64,000 nucleotides of DNA from Cellulomonas persica (GCF_007989825.1 NZ_BJUA01000004.1:186001-250000), one strand, 5' to 3'. Numbered from the stretch's first letter, positions 39,162 through 47,633 are shown. Notes: generated by a model not told the origin, from the sequence alone. A program made the numbers and translations.

Positions 39162-40001
39162 ATGACCCAGAACCGACCGGGGGCCCGCCCCGTCGCCGTG
39201 CTCGGCGGGACCGGCAAGACCGGCCGTCGCATCGTCGAGCGGCTGCAGGCCCGCGACCTGCCTGTGCGCGCCGCGGCGCGCGGGGGACCGCACCGCTTCG
39301 ACTGGGCCGAGCCGACGACGTGGGCCCCGGTCCTCGACGGCGCGGGCGCGGTGTACGTGGCGTACGCGCCGGACCTCGCGATGCCCGGCGCGCCCGAGAC
39401 GGTCGCCCGGCTCGCGGAACTGGCGCACGAGCTCGGCGTCGAGCGGCTCGTGCTGCTGTCCGGCCGTGGCGAGACCGAGGCGGAGCGGGCCGAGCGGCTC
39501 GTGCTCGAGGCCCACCCGGCGCGCACGGTGGTGCGCGCGGCGTTCTTCGCGCAGAACTTCACCGAGAACTTCCTCGCGCAGGGCATCGCGGACGGCGTCG
39601 TCGTGCTCCCCGACGGGACGGCGCCCGAGCCGTTCGTCGACCTCGAGGACGTCGCCGACGTCGCCGCGGTCGCGCTCACCTCCGACGCGCACGCCGGTCA
39701 GGTGCTCGAGCTCACCGGCCCGCGCGCGTTGACGTTCGCCGAGGCGGTGGGCGAGATCGCCGCCGTGACCGGGCAGCCGGTGCGGTTTCAGGGCGTCCCC
39801 GTCGAGGAGTACACCGCGGGCCTGACGGCCGCCGGCCTGCCGCGGGACCTCGTCGACCTGCTCGGCTACCTGTTCACCGAGATCCTCGACGGACGCGGTT
39901 CGCGGCCCACGGACGGGGTGCGAGACGTGCTCGGGCGCGACGCGCGCGACTTCCGCGAGTTCGTCGCACGGGACATGGTCCCCGCCGCGGTGACCGGCTG
40001 A
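39162..40001 (+). CDS. NmrA-like NAD(P)-binding protein (atypical SDR)
   Basis: 279 residues. Rossmann start VAVLGGTGKTGRRIVERL (GxxGxxG). The middle has VERLVLLSGRGETEAERAERLV, then VVRAAFFAQNFTENFLAQG and VDLEDVADVAAVALT, the NmrA/quinone-reductase-like layout. No Tyr-x-x-x-Lys pair at the SDR site, as for NmrA. ATG 39162 with GAGGAGAG upstream. Probably controlled by the divergent AraC gene; may be a redox sensor or a quinone/aldehyde reductase. Confidence 0.85.
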   Translation: MTQNRPGARPVAVLGGTGKTGRRIVERLQARDLPVRAAARGGPHRFDWAEPTTWAPVLDGAGAVYVAYAPDLAMPGAPETVARLAELAHELGVERLVLLSGRGETEAERAERLVLEAHPARTVVRAAFFAQNFTENFLAQGIADGVVVLPDGTAPEPFVDLEDVADVAAVALTSDAHAGQVLELTGPRALTFAEAVGEIAAVTGQPVRFQGVPVEEYTAGLTAAGLPRDLVDLLGYLFTEILDGRGSRPTDGVRDVLGRDARDFREFVARDMVPAAVTG

Positions 40002-40027
40002 ACCGTCCGCTGGACCTGCTTGCCGAC

Positions 40028-40066
40028 CCGCCCGTCGCCGGCCCCCACGGGCCCGACGGCGGGCGG
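40028..40066. terminator. imperfect bidirectional hairpin between NmrA-like and GNAT genes
   Basis: CCGCCCG at about 40028 pairs with CGGGCGG near 40066 and the inner bases continue with one wobble, one mismatch and one bulge around a CCAC loop. It abuts the stop of the convergent GNAT gene. Confidence 0.5.
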
Positions 40067-40570
40067 TCAGCGGCGCAGGTCGCGCGTGCGCCACACCGTC
40101 GCGAGTGCCGGGTCCTCGGTCGGGTGCGGGTCGACGCGCAGCACCTCGAAGCCCTCGCGCTCGTAGAACGTCGCCGCGCGCGTGTTCGCGGCGACGTGCT
40201 CGACGAGCAGGCGCGGCGTCCCGGCGGGCAGGCGCGCCACGAGGGCGTCGAGCAGGCGCGGTCCGAGCCCGGTGCCGCGCGCCTCCGGGGCGACGTAGAG
40301 CTTGTAGACGACGTGCTCGTCCCCGGCGCGACCGCGCTGCGCGACACCGACGATGCTCGTGGACGCCTCCGCGACGACGACGGTGCCCGCCTCGACCGCC
40401 GAGGTCACGTACTCGCGGTTCCACCAGCGCCGCACCTGCGCGTCGGCGGCTTCGTCGCCGATGAGGGGCGCGTAGTGCGCGCGCACGTGCGCCTCGCCGA
40501 ACGCGCAGATCCCGGCGACGTCTGGCGCGACGGCGTCCCGGATCTGCGCGGTGCTGCTCTCGTGCGGCAT
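40067..40570 (-). CDS. GNAT-family N-acetyltransferase
   Basis: 167 residues. VYKLYVAPEARGTGLGPRLLDALVA is the acetyl-CoA loop (R/QxxGxG/A) and NTRAATFYEREGFEVLR the C-terminal GNAT strand and helix. ATG 40570 follows GGAGGGAG. Monocistronic, its promoter shared with the tandem-repeat region before pxpA. Substrate cannot be predicted. Confidence 0.88.
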   Translation of the reverse strand: MPHESSTAQIRDAVAPDVAGICAFGEAHVRAHYAPLIGDEAADAQVRRWWNREYVTSAVEAGTVVVAEASTSIVGVAQRGRAGDEHVVYKLYVAPEARGTGLGPRLLDALVARLPAGTPRLLVEHVAANTRAATFYEREGFEVLRVDPHPTEDPALATVWRTRDLRR

Positions 40571-40585
40571 GGTGCTCCCTCCGGT

Positions 40586-40624
40586 GTGCCCGGCGACCGT
40601 GCCCGGCGACCGTGCCCGGCGACC
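40586..40624. repeat. three tandem copies of a 13-bp unit
   Basis: GTGCCCGGCGACC repeats three times without change between the divergent GNAT and pxpA genes, 44 bp before the pxpA start. It may act as a binding array or be slippage. Confidence 0.85.
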
Positions 40625-40667
40625 GTGCGGTGGGCCGGGGCGAGGGTCCCGGTGGCAGGGTGGTGCC

Positions 40668-41435
40668 GTGGACCTGAACTGCGACCTGGGCGAAGGCTAC
40701 GACGCGTGGGAGCCGGGCGTCGTGGGCATCGACGAGGCGCTGCTCGGGGTGGTGACGAGCGCGAACCTGGCGTGCGGTGGCCACGCGGGCGACGAGCGGA
40801 CGATGGCTGCGGTCGCCCGGGTCGCCGCCGACCGGCGCGTGGCGCTCGGGGCGCACGTGTCGTACGTGGACCGTGAGCACTTCGGCCGCCGGTTCCTCGA
40901 CGTCCCGCCCGACGAGCTGCGCGCGCAGGTCGCCGCGCAGCTCGCGCTCGTCGTCGCCGCGGCGGTCGCCCACGGTACGCGGGTGTCGTACGTGAAGCCG
41001 CACGGCGCGCTCTACAACGCGCTGGTGCACCACGAGCAGCACGCGGCGGCGGTGCTCGACGCGACGGGGGACCTGCCCGTGGTGGGGCTGCCGGGGTCGG
41101 CGGTGCTCGACGCGGCGCGGCGGCGTGGCGTGCGGGGTGTCGCCGAGGCGTTCGCCGACCGCGGCTACCTCGCCGACGGCACGCTCGTGCCGCGCGGGCA
41201 GGACGGCGCGCTGGTCACGGACCCCGCCGAGGTCGCCGCTCGGGTGGTGCGCGTCGCCACGCACGGCGTGGTGCGCGCGGTCGACGGCAGCGACGTCCGG
41301 CTCGACGTCGAGACGATGTGCGTCCACTCGGACACCCCGGGCGCGGTGCTGCTCGCGCGGGACGTGCGCGCCGCGCTCGAGCGGGCCGGCGTGCCGCTCG
41401 CGCCGTTCGCGTCCGGTGTCGTCGCAGACGCGTGA
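40668..41435 (+). CDS. pxpA: 5-oxoprolinase subunit A (LamB/YcsF family)
   Basis: 255 residues of the LamB_YcsF family: VDLNCDLGEGYDAW at the N-terminus, ANLACGGHAGDERTM, ALGAHVSYVDREHFGRR, YVKPHGALYNALV and CVHSDTPGAVLLARDVRAAL. With PxpB and PxpC it hydrolyses 5-oxoproline (pyroglutamate) to glutamate with ATP. GTG 40668 gives the standard VDLNCDLGE start. First gene of coupled pxpABC. Confidence 0.94.
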   Translation: MDLNCDLGEGYDAWEPGVVGIDEALLGVVTSANLACGGHAGDERTMAAVARVAADRRVALGAHVSYVDREHFGRRFLDVPPDELRAQVAAQLALVVAAAVAHGTRVSYVKPHGALYNALVHHEQHAAAVLDATGDLPVVGLPGSAVLDAARRRGVRGVAEAFADRGYLADGTLVPRGQDGALVTDPAEVAARVVRVATHGVVRAVDGSDVRLDVETMCVHSDTPGAVLLARDVRAALERAGVPLAPFASGVVADA

Positions 41436-42256
41436 CGGGACACGGGACGGCACGCGTGACGCCACATCACGACGACGAGCGCTCGGCACCCGCCGTGGAG
41501 CGCGCGGGCCGTGAGCCGGCACGGGTGGGGGTCCGGGTCGTGCGGTTCGGCGACGCGGCGCTGCTCGTCGAGCTCGATGACCTCGCGGCGGTGCGCCGTG
41601 TCGACGACGCGCTGCGCGCCGCCCGGGCGGCGGCCCGTCGGGCCGAGCACGAGGGCGCGCCGCCGACCCGGCGGGCGCAGGACGACGAGCGCGTGACGCG
41701 CGATGCCGCCGCCGACGGACGTGTGCTCTGGTCGGTGGTCGAGGACCAGGTGCCGGCCGCCGAGACGGTGCTGCTGCGGGTGCGGCCCGGGACGGACCTG
41801 CGCGCGCTGGCCCGCCGGGTCCGGGAGGTGGCGCAGCGCGCGTCGGGCGCGGCCGACGAGCCCGCGGTCGAACGCCCGCTCGTCGTGCTGCCCGTGACCT
41901 ACGACGGACCGGACCTCCGCGAGGTCGCGGCCCTCACCGGGCTGAGCGTCGAGGAGGTGGTCGCGCGCCACGTGGGTGCCACCTACACGGTGGCGTTCGG
42001 CGGCTTCATGCCGGGCTTCGCGTACCTCGTCGGGCTCGACCCGGCGCTCGTCGTCCCCCGCCTGGCGACCCCGCGGCCGCGCGTTCCCGCGGGGTCGGTC
42101 GCCGTCGCGGACCGCTTCACAGCGGTGTACCCGGCCTCGACGCCGGGCGGCTGGCGGCTGCTCGGGACGTGCCCGACCCGGCTGTTCGACGTGTCGCGCG
42201 ACGAGCCGGCGCTGCTGACGCCCGGCACGAGGGTGCGGTTCGAGGTGGCGCGATGA
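41432..42256 (+). CDS. pxpB: 5-oxoprolinase subunit B (KipI-like)
   Basis: 274 residues from GTG 41432, which overlaps the pxpA stop in GTGA; an in-frame GTG at 41456 or 41526 is also possible since the first 30 residues are poorly conserved. VRVVRFGDAALLVEL starts the domain, then PVTYDGPDLREVAALTGLSVEEVVARH, YTVAFGGFMPGFAYLVGLDP and PRVPAGSVAVADRFTAVYPASTPGGWRLLGTCP, the family's C-terminal core. A 40-residue charged insert at about 60-100 is unusual. Confidence 0.92.
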   Translation: MTGHGTARVTPHHDDERSAPAVERAGREPARVGVRVVRFGDAALLVELDDLAAVRRVDDALRAARAAARRAEHEGAPPTRRAQDDERVTRDAAADGRVLWSVVEDQVPAAETVLLRVRPGTDLRALARRVREVAQRASGAADEPAVERPLVVLPVTYDGPDLREVAALTGLSVEEVVARHVGATYTVAFGGFMPGFAYLVGLDPALVVPRLATPRPRVPAGSVAVADRFTAVYPASTPGGWRLLGTCPTRLFDVSRDEPALLTPGTRVRFEVAR

Positions 42257-43179
42257 CGGGGTCTTCGCGCGCGGTCGAGGTGCTCGACCCGGGGCTGACC
42301 ACGCTCGTCCAGGACGCCGGACGGCCCGGATGGGCGCACGTGGGTGTCGGGCGCTCGGGGGCGGCGGACGTCGGGGCGTGGCGTGCCGCGAACCGGGCGG
42401 TGGGGAACGACGAGGACGCCGCCGCGCTCGAGGTGCTGATGGGCGGGCTGCGGCTGCGGGCGCTCGCCGAGGTGGAGGTCGCCGTCGCGGGTGCGCGCGT
42501 CGCCGTCACGGTCGACGGCGCCGAGCCGAGCCCCGGGGCAGCGCGCCAGACGGGCGCCGCGACGACCCTGCGCCTGAGTGTCGGGAACGTGCTCGTGCTC
42601 GGCCGGCCCGAGCGCGGCCTGCGGACGTACGTCGCCGTGCGCGGCGGGATCGACGTGCCGCCCGTGCTCGGGTCGCGTGCCGGTGACCGGCTCGGCGGGA
42701 TCGGTCCGGCCCCGCTCGCGGCGGGCGACGTGCTCCTGGTCGGCGACGCCCACGCGCCTCGCGGCGACCGGCTCCCCGACGGCTCACCGCCGGACGACCC
42801 GGCACTCGACGACGCGGTGCTGCGCGTCGAACCCGGTCCGCACGCGCACTGGTTCGAGCCGCGGTGGCCCGGCGTGCTGTGCGCGCCCGAGGGGTTCGTC
42901 GTCGCACCCTCGTCGGACCGGGTCGCGGTACGCCTGGAGGGACCCCCGATCCTGCGGACGCCCCGGGCGCAGGGACGCGAGCTCGCCCCGATCGGGCTGG
43001 TGCCGGGCGCGGTGCAGGTCCCGCCCGACGGCCGCCCGGTGGTGTTCGGCGTGGACCACCCGGTGACGGGTGGCTACCCGGTGCTCGCGGTCGTGCGGTC
43101 GTCGGACCTGGACCTGCTCGCACAGGTCCGCCCGGGCGACGTGGTGCGCCTCGCACTCGCGCTCCCGCGGGTGCGCTGA
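42253..43179 (+). CDS. pxpC: 5-oxoprolinase subunit C (biotin-dependent carboxyltransferase-like)
   Basis: 308 residues. VEVLDPGLTTLVQDAGRPGWAHVGVGRSGAAD, AANRAVGNDEDAAALEVLMGGLRL, YVAVRGGIDVPPVLGSRAGD and GHPVT-like VDHPVTGGYPVLAVV are the AHS2/KipA signatures. ATG 42253 overlaps the pxpB stop in ATGA. Completes the oxoprolinase; no other carboxylase gene is near, which favours the pyroglutamate role. Confidence 0.94.
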   Translation: MTGSSRAVEVLDPGLTTLVQDAGRPGWAHVGVGRSGAADVGAWRAANRAVGNDEDAAALEVLMGGLRLRALAEVEVAVAGARVAVTVDGAEPSPGAARQTGAATTLRLSVGNVLVLGRPERGLRTYVAVRGGIDVPPVLGSRAGDRLGGIGPAPLAAGDVLLVGDAHAPRGDRLPDGSPPDDPALDDAVLRVEPGPHAHWFEPRWPGVLCAPEGFVVAPSSDRVAVRLEGPPILRTPRAQGRELAPIGLVPGAVQVPPDGRPVVFGVDHPVTGGYPVLAVVRSSDLDLLAQVRPGDVVRLALALPRVR

Positions 43180-43212
43180 CCCCGCGGCGCGGCCGTCGCG
43201 ATGGGGCCCGGT

Positions 43213-43261
43213 AGCGACACGCCGTGGCGTCCGGGTGAACCTCGTGGAGCGACACGCCGTG
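43213..43261 (+). repeat. direct repeat of AGCGACACGCCGTG
   Basis: AGCGACACGCCGTG occurs at 43213-43226 and 43248-43261, a 35-bp period, between pxpC and nrdD and well upstream of the NrdR-like sites. Confidence 0.7.
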
Positions 43262-43350
43262 TCTTCGCGACGAGTGCGCGCGCGCCACCTGCGTGCGCCC
43301 GTCCCGGCGGGACCTTGGTCCCGAGCCGGGTCCACCGACGGGCATAGAAA

Positions 43351-43398
43351 TTCCCACATCTTGTGAGCGTCCGCGACGCCGACCACTACATGTGGGGG
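43351..43398 (+). promoter_or_regulatory. tandem NrdR-box-like sites upstream of nrdD
   Basis: CCACTACATGTGGGGG (43383-43398) fits the 16-bp NrdR box ACACWATATWTWGTGT well, and a weaker box at 43351-43366 has a good right half (ATCTTGTGA). Their centres are 32 bp apart, the usual tandem spacing. TAGAAAT just upstream could be the -10. Confidence 0.6.
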
Positions 43399-43442
43399 TC
43401 GCGGTGAGACCCTGGATCCGACGTCGAAGGAGCGCACCCGCC

Positions 43443-45290
43443 ATGTCCGAGCCCGCCGCGCAGGCCCCCACCACGAGCCCGACCGCGCCCGTCACCGTTG
43501 ACGTCGCGTCGTCGATCGACGAGTACCTGGACCGCAGCGACTGGCGCGTCAACGCCAACGCGAACCAGGGCTACTCGCTGGGTGGCCTGATCCTCAACAC
43601 GGCGGGCAAGGTCGTCGCGAACTACTGGCTCTCGCAGGTCTACCCGGCGGCGGTGGGCGAGGCGCACCGCCAGGGCGACATGCACATCCACGACCTCGAC
43701 ATGCTGTCCGGCTACTGCGCCGGCTGGAGCCTGCGCACGCTGCTGCAGGAGGGCCTCGGCGGGATCCCGGGCAAGGTCGACGCGCGTCCGGCCAAGCACT
43801 TCTCCGCGGCGATCGGCCAGATCGTCAACTTCCTCGGCACCATGCAGAACGAGTGGGCCGGTGCGCAGGCGTTCAGCAGCTTCGACACGTACATGGCGCC
43901 GTACGTGCGTACGGACGCCCTGACGTACGAGCAGGTCAAGCAGGGCATCCAGGAGCTCGTCTACAACCTCAACGTGCCGAGCCGGTGGGGCACGCAGACG
44001 CCGTTCACGAACCTCACGTTCGACTGGGTCTGCCCGGACGACCTCAAGGACCAGGTCCCGATGGTCGGCGACGAGCCGTGCGACTTCACGTACGGCGACC
44101 TGCAGCCGGAGATGGACATCATCAACCGCGCGTACATCGAGATCATGACCGAGGGCGACGCCACGGGCCGCGTCTTCACGTTCCCGATCCCGACGTACAA
44201 CATCACGCAGGACTTCGACTGGCACAGCGCCAACGCGGACGCGCTGTTCGCGATGACCGCGAAGTACGGCCTGCCGTACTTCCAGAACTTCATCAACTCC
44301 GAGATGAAGCCCGGCGACGTCCGCTCGATGTGCTGCCGCCTGCAGCTGGACCTGCGCGAGCTGCTCAAGCGCGGCAACGGGCTGTTCGGCTCGGCCGAGC
44401 AGACCGGTTCGATCGGCGTCGTCACGGTCAACTGCGCGCGCCTGGGGTACGTGCACGCGGGCGACGAGCAGGCGCTGCTGGCCCGTCTCGACGAGCTGCT
44501 CGGGCTCGCGCGCACGAGCCTCGAGCTCAAGCGTGACGTGATCGGCAACCTCATCGAGCAGGGCCTGTTCCCGTACACGAAGCGCTACCTGGCCAACCTC
44601 GACAACCACTTCTCGACGATCGGCGTCAACGGCCTCAACGAGATGATCCGCAACTTCACCGGCGACGAGTACGACATCACCGACCCGCGCGGGCACCAGA
44701 TGGCCGTGCGCCTGCTCGACCACGTGCGCGCGCGGATGGTCGAGTTCCAGGAGGAGACCGGCCACCTCTACAACCTCGAGGCGACGCCCGCGGAGGGGAC
44801 CACGTACCGGTTCGCCAAGGAGGACCGCGCGCGCTTCCCCGAGATCCTGCAGGCCGGCACGGACGCCAACCCGTACTACACCAACTCGTCGCAGCTCCCC
44901 GTGGGCTTCACCGACGACCCGTTCGAGGCGCTCGAGCGGCAGGACGAGCTGCAGACGAAGTACACGGGCGGCACGGTCCTGCACCTGTACATGTCGGAGA
45001 AGCTGTCGACGCCCGACGCCGCGCGCGAGCTGGTCCGCCGTTCGCTGTCCCGCTTCCGCCTGCCGTACCTGACGGTCACGCCGACGTTCTCGATCTGCCC
45101 GAACCACGGCTACCTCGCGGGCGAGCACCAGGAGTGCCCCAAGTGCGCCGAGGTCGGCCGCATGCAGGAGTGCGAGGTCTGGACGCGCGTCATGGGCTAC
45201 CACCGCCCCGTCTCGTCGTTCAACGTCGGCAAGAAGGGCGAGCACGCGGAGCGCACGCACTTCCGCGAGTCCGTGGCGGCGCTCGCGTGA
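43443..45290 (+). CDS. nrdD: anaerobic (class III) ribonucleoside-triphosphate reductase
   Basis: 615-residue glycyl-radical enzyme making dNTPs without oxygen. RVNANANQGYSLGGLILNTAG starts the barrel; GDMHIHDLDMLSGYCAGWSL, NLTFDWVCPDD and MCCRLQLDLRELLKRGNGLFGSAEQTGSIGVVTVNCARLGY contain active-site Cys. The C-terminal zinc knuckle is CPNH...CPKC...C. The radical Gly is Gly585 in RVMGYHRPVSSFNVGK. No ATP cone, so allosteric control is reduced. ATG 43443 with GAAGGAG upstream. Likely repressed by NrdR through the boxes at 43351-43398. Coupled to nrdG. Confidence 0.95.
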   Translation: MSEPAAQAPTTSPTAPVTVDVASSIDEYLDRSDWRVNANANQGYSLGGLILNTAGKVVANYWLSQVYPAAVGEAHRQGDMHIHDLDMLSGYCAGWSLRTLLQEGLGGIPGKVDARPAKHFSAAIGQIVNFLGTMQNEWAGAQAFSSFDTYMAPYVRTDALTYEQVKQGIQELVYNLNVPSRWGTQTPFTNLTFDWVCPDDLKDQVPMVGDEPCDFTYGDLQPEMDIINRAYIEIMTEGDATGRVFTFPIPTYNITQDFDWHSANADALFAMTAKYGLPYFQNFINSEMKPGDVRSMCCRLQLDLRELLKRGNGLFGSAEQTGSIGVVTVNCARLGYVHAGDEQALLARLDELLGLARTSLELKRDVIGNLIEQGLFPYTKRYLANLDNHFSTIGVNGLNEMIRNFTGDEYDITDPRGHQMAVRLLDHVRARMVEFQEETGHLYNLEATPAEGTTYRFAKEDRARFPEILQAGTDANPYYTNSSQLPVGFTDDPFEALERQDELQTKYTGGTVLHLYMSEKLSTPDAARELVRRSLSRFRLPYLTVTPTFSICPNHGYLAGEHQECPKCAEVGRMQECEVWTRVMGYHRPVSSFNVGKKGEHAERTHFRESVAALA

Positions 45291-46129
45291 CAGTCGCGTC
45301 GGTGGGGCAGCGCCCCTCGTCGTCCGACGACGAGGGGGCGCTGCCCCCTGCACGCGGCACCACCGCCGCGCCCGGGGCAGCGGGCCGGGCGGCCCGTGGC
45401 CCCGGCGTCGGCGGCCCGCTCGTGCCGGGGGTGGGCCCAGCGGCCGCGCTCACGCTCGGCGGGCGCTCGGAGGCGTGCGCGGGCGATCTGGTGATCGCCG
45501 GGCTGACGCGCATGTCGTCGTGCGACTGGCCGGGCCGGCTCGTCGCGACCGTCTTCCTGCAGGGCTGCCCGTGGCGCTGCACGTACTGCCACAACCACGC
45601 GATCCTCGACCCGCGAGCGCCGGGTCAGGTCCCGTGGCGCGAGGTGCGCGAGCTCCTCACTCGTCGTGCCGGGCTCCTCGACGGGGTCGTGTTCTCCGGC
45701 GGCGAGCCGACGCGGCAGACCGCGCTCGTCGACGCGATGCGTGAGGTCCGTGACCGCGGGTTCGGCGTCGGTCTGCACACCGGCGGCGCGTACCCGCGCA
45801 AGCTCGAGGCGCTGCTGCCGCTCGTCGACTGGATCGGGTTCGACGTCAAGGCCCCGCGGCACCTGTACCGCGCGATCACGCGCGTCGGCGGCGAGACCAC
45901 GGCCGCCGACCAGGCGTTCGCGAGCCTGCGCATGGTCCTCGACTCGGGCGTCGACGTGCAGGTCCGCACCACCGTGGACCCCACCGTGCTGTCCGACGAC
46001 GACGTCCGCGCCCTCACCGCGACGCTCCACGACCTCGGCGTGGAGGACCACGTCCTCCAGGAGGTCCGCCCGGACGGCACCACCACGGAGTACCAGCAAG
46101 CCCTGGCCGCCACCCGCCGCCCCTCCTGA
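45287..46129 (+). CDS. nrdG: NrdG, radical-SAM activase of NrdD, with N-terminal extension
   Basis: 280 residues. The 4Fe-4S/SAM motif is CPWRCTYC in FLQGCPWRCTYCHNHAIL; VVFSGGEPTRQ is the radical-SAM GGE motif. It generates the glycyl radical on NrdD. GTG 45287 overlaps the nrdD stop (GTGA). About 65 residues before the core are Pro/Ala/Gly-rich with no known motif, longer than usual; a start nearer residue 66 lacks a ribosome site. Confidence 0.93.
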   Translation: MTVASVGQRPSSSDDEGALPPARGTTAAPGAAGRAARGPGVGGPLVPGVGPAAALTLGGRSEACAGDLVIAGLTRMSSCDWPGRLVATVFLQGCPWRCTYCHNHAILDPRAPGQVPWREVRELLTRRAGLLDGVVFSGGEPTRQTALVDAMREVRDRGFGVGLHTGGAYPRKLEALLPLVDWIGFDVKAPRHLYRAITRVGGETTAADQAFASLRMVLDSGVDVQVRTTVDPTVLSDDDVRALTATLHDLGVEDHVLQEVRPDGTTTEYQQALAATRRPS

Positions 46130-46203
46130 CCCCCCCACCCGGTCCGACGAGACCCGCGCCGGTGGGGGTAAACACCTGGGTGGGTTGCGGCAGTCTCCTG
46201 GGT

Positions 46204-46872
46204 ATGGGCACAGACGCGCCGACGAGCGCCGGGCGGGGCGACGCGCGTCGCGATGCAGCCGACGCCCGAGAGCTCGGCAGTCTCGTACGAGCGCGGCAGT
46301 CCGGGGTGCCGACCTCGCGCGCGAGTGCCGAGCTCGTCGGGGATGCGTCGGGTGAGCGGGGGACGCACGTCGGGGATGCGTCGGGTGAGCGGGGGACGCA
46401 CGACGAGGTGGCGCAGTTCGTCGGTGAGCATCGGCGTGCGCTGCTGCGCGTGGCGCTCGGCATGTGCCGCGAGGCCGCCGCAGCCGAGGACCTGGTGCAG
46501 GACACCGCGGTGCGCCTGCTCGTGCACTGGGACAAGGTGCGCACCGCGCGGGTCCCGTTCGCCTACGCGCGCACCGTGCTCGTGCGGCTCTACCTCGACC
46601 AGGTGCGCGGCCGGGAGGCGGCAGTGGTCGCCTCGGGCGGTCGCGAGCCGGTCGCGCCCGACGAGTACGCGTACGTCGAGTCGGTCGACGCGGCCGTCTC
46701 GATGATCGCCGGCCTGCCGCCCCGCGCCCGCGCGGTCCTCACGCTCCGCTACATCGAGGACCTGGACGACCGCGAGATCGCCCGCGTCCTGGGCATGTCC
46801 CGCAGCACCGTGCGCGTGACCGCGCACCAGGCCTTGCGCCGCCTGTCCGTCGCCGACCCGAGGAGGTCGTGA
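46204..46872 (+). CDS. ECF (SigE-like) sigma factor with repeat-derived N-terminal extension
   Basis: 222 residues from ATG 46204. The sigma core starts at EVAQFVGEHRRALLRVALGMCREAAAAEDLVQDTAVRLL (region 2) and ends with YIEDLDDREIARVLGMSRSTVRVTAHQALRRL (region 4). The first 68 residues do not belong to the family: they come from a palindromic repeat copy (46285-46320) and a 33-bp exact duplication giving GDASGERGTH twice. No ribosome site precedes ATG 46204; GTAAAC (46168-46173) with GTCTCC could give a leaderless start. GTG 46408 would give a normal 154-residue sigma. Stop overlaps the next ATG. Confidence 0.85.
   Translation: MGTDAPTSAGRGDARRDAADARELGSLVRARQSGVPTSRASAELVGDASGERGTHVGDASGERGTHDEVAQFVGEHRRALLRVALGMCREAAAAEDLVQDTAVRLLVHWDKVRTARVPFAYARTVLVRLYLDQVRGREAAVVASGGREPVAPDEYAYVESVDAAVSMIAGLPPRARAVLTLRYIEDLDDREIARVLGMSRSTVRVTAHQALRRLSVADPRRS
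46285..46320. repeat. copy of the 36-nt dispersed palindrome (31/36 identical)
   Basis: Shares CGGCAGTCCGG and GTGCCGACCTCGCGC with the copy at 51349-51384. Here it lies in the 5' part of the sigma gene and is flanked by a further 10-bp inverted repeat, GAGCTCGGCA (46270-46279) with TGCCGAGCTC (46326-46335). Confidence 0.75.
46336..46401 (+). repeat. exact 33-bp tandem duplication
   Basis: Two identical 33-bp units, 46336-46368 and 46369-46401, in frame in the sigma gene, encode VGDASGERGTH twice. Exact identity points to a recent event. Confidence 0.95.
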
Positions 46873-47633
46873 TGAGCGTCAAGATCACCGAGAAGGACTT
46901 CGCGGCGGCGTTCCGTGCGCAGGTCGACGCGGAGGCCGACGACCTTCTCGTGCGCGCCGCCGCCGGGACGAGCCCGCAGCACGTGCCGGCGGCGAACCCC
47001 GAGCCGGGGCGAGCGGACCCCGCACCGGCGCGAGCGCGCTCGGCCGACGAGGTCCCGCGGCGCCGGTCAGGGCGCCTGACGGTCGTCACAGCGCCAACGC
47101 CGGGGCCGGACGGGCTCGTCGGGCGCCGGCGGCACGGGCGGGCTGTCGCCCTGACAGCCGCCGTAGCCGTGACCGTCGTCGGCGGTGTGGCCGCACTGCT
47201 CGTCGGACCGCTCACCGACGACGGACCGGACCCGGGTGCGGCACCGGTCTCGGCCGTGAGCATCGTCCGGGACGCGGTCGCGGACGGGCCGGTCGTCGTG
47301 GGACGGCTCGGGGTGCTCGACGGGTGCCTGGCGATCTCGCCGGACACGCTCGTGGCCGTGAACCCGCCGATGTGGCAGTGGGACGCGCTGCGGGGTGCGC
47401 TGACGTGGATCGCCAGCTCGAGCAGCGAGCCGTTCCGGATCGGCGACGACCTGCGCGTCGCGGGCACACTCGTGCCTGCGAGCCAGCTCCGGGCCGACGG
47501 CGTCGAGCTCCCGACGTCGTGCGCAGACTTCGCGGGCGACGTGCTGCTCCTCGGCTCGCCCGTGCCGCGTACGGACGACGCACCCGCCCTCCCGCGCCTG
47601 GGGACCGGAGAGACGTCGTCGGCGCAGGGGTAG
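46872..47633 (+). CDS. sigma-associated membrane protein (candidate anti-sigma)
   Basis: 253 residues. A cytoplasmic N-terminal part of about 95 residues, FAAAFRAQVDAEADDLLVRAA, ends in basic residues before one TM (VALTAAVAVTVVGGVAALLVGP); the rest is outside, with two Cys (LDGCLAI, TSCADF). No zinc HxxxCxxC motif. ATG 46872 shares a base with the sigma TGA and AGGAGG lies in the last sigma codons, so they are coupled. Anti-sigma role inferred from pairing and topology. Confidence 0.78.
   Translation: MSVKITEKDFAAAFRAQVDAEADDLLVRAAAGTSPQHVPAANPEPGRADPAPARARSADEVPRRRSGRLTVVTAPTPGPDGLVGRRRHGRAVALTAAVAVTVVGGVAALLVGPLTDDGPDPGAAPVSAVSIVRDAVADGPVVVGRLGVLDGCLAISPDTLVAVNPPMWQWDALRGALTWIASSSSEPFRIGDDLRVAGTLVPASQLRADGVELPTSCADFAGDVLLLGSPVPRTDDAPALPRLGTGETSSAQG

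Noticed and set aside
45625..46827. Large minus-strand open frame over nrdG and the sigma gene
   Set aside because: It is antisense to two recognised genes and has low-complexity composition.
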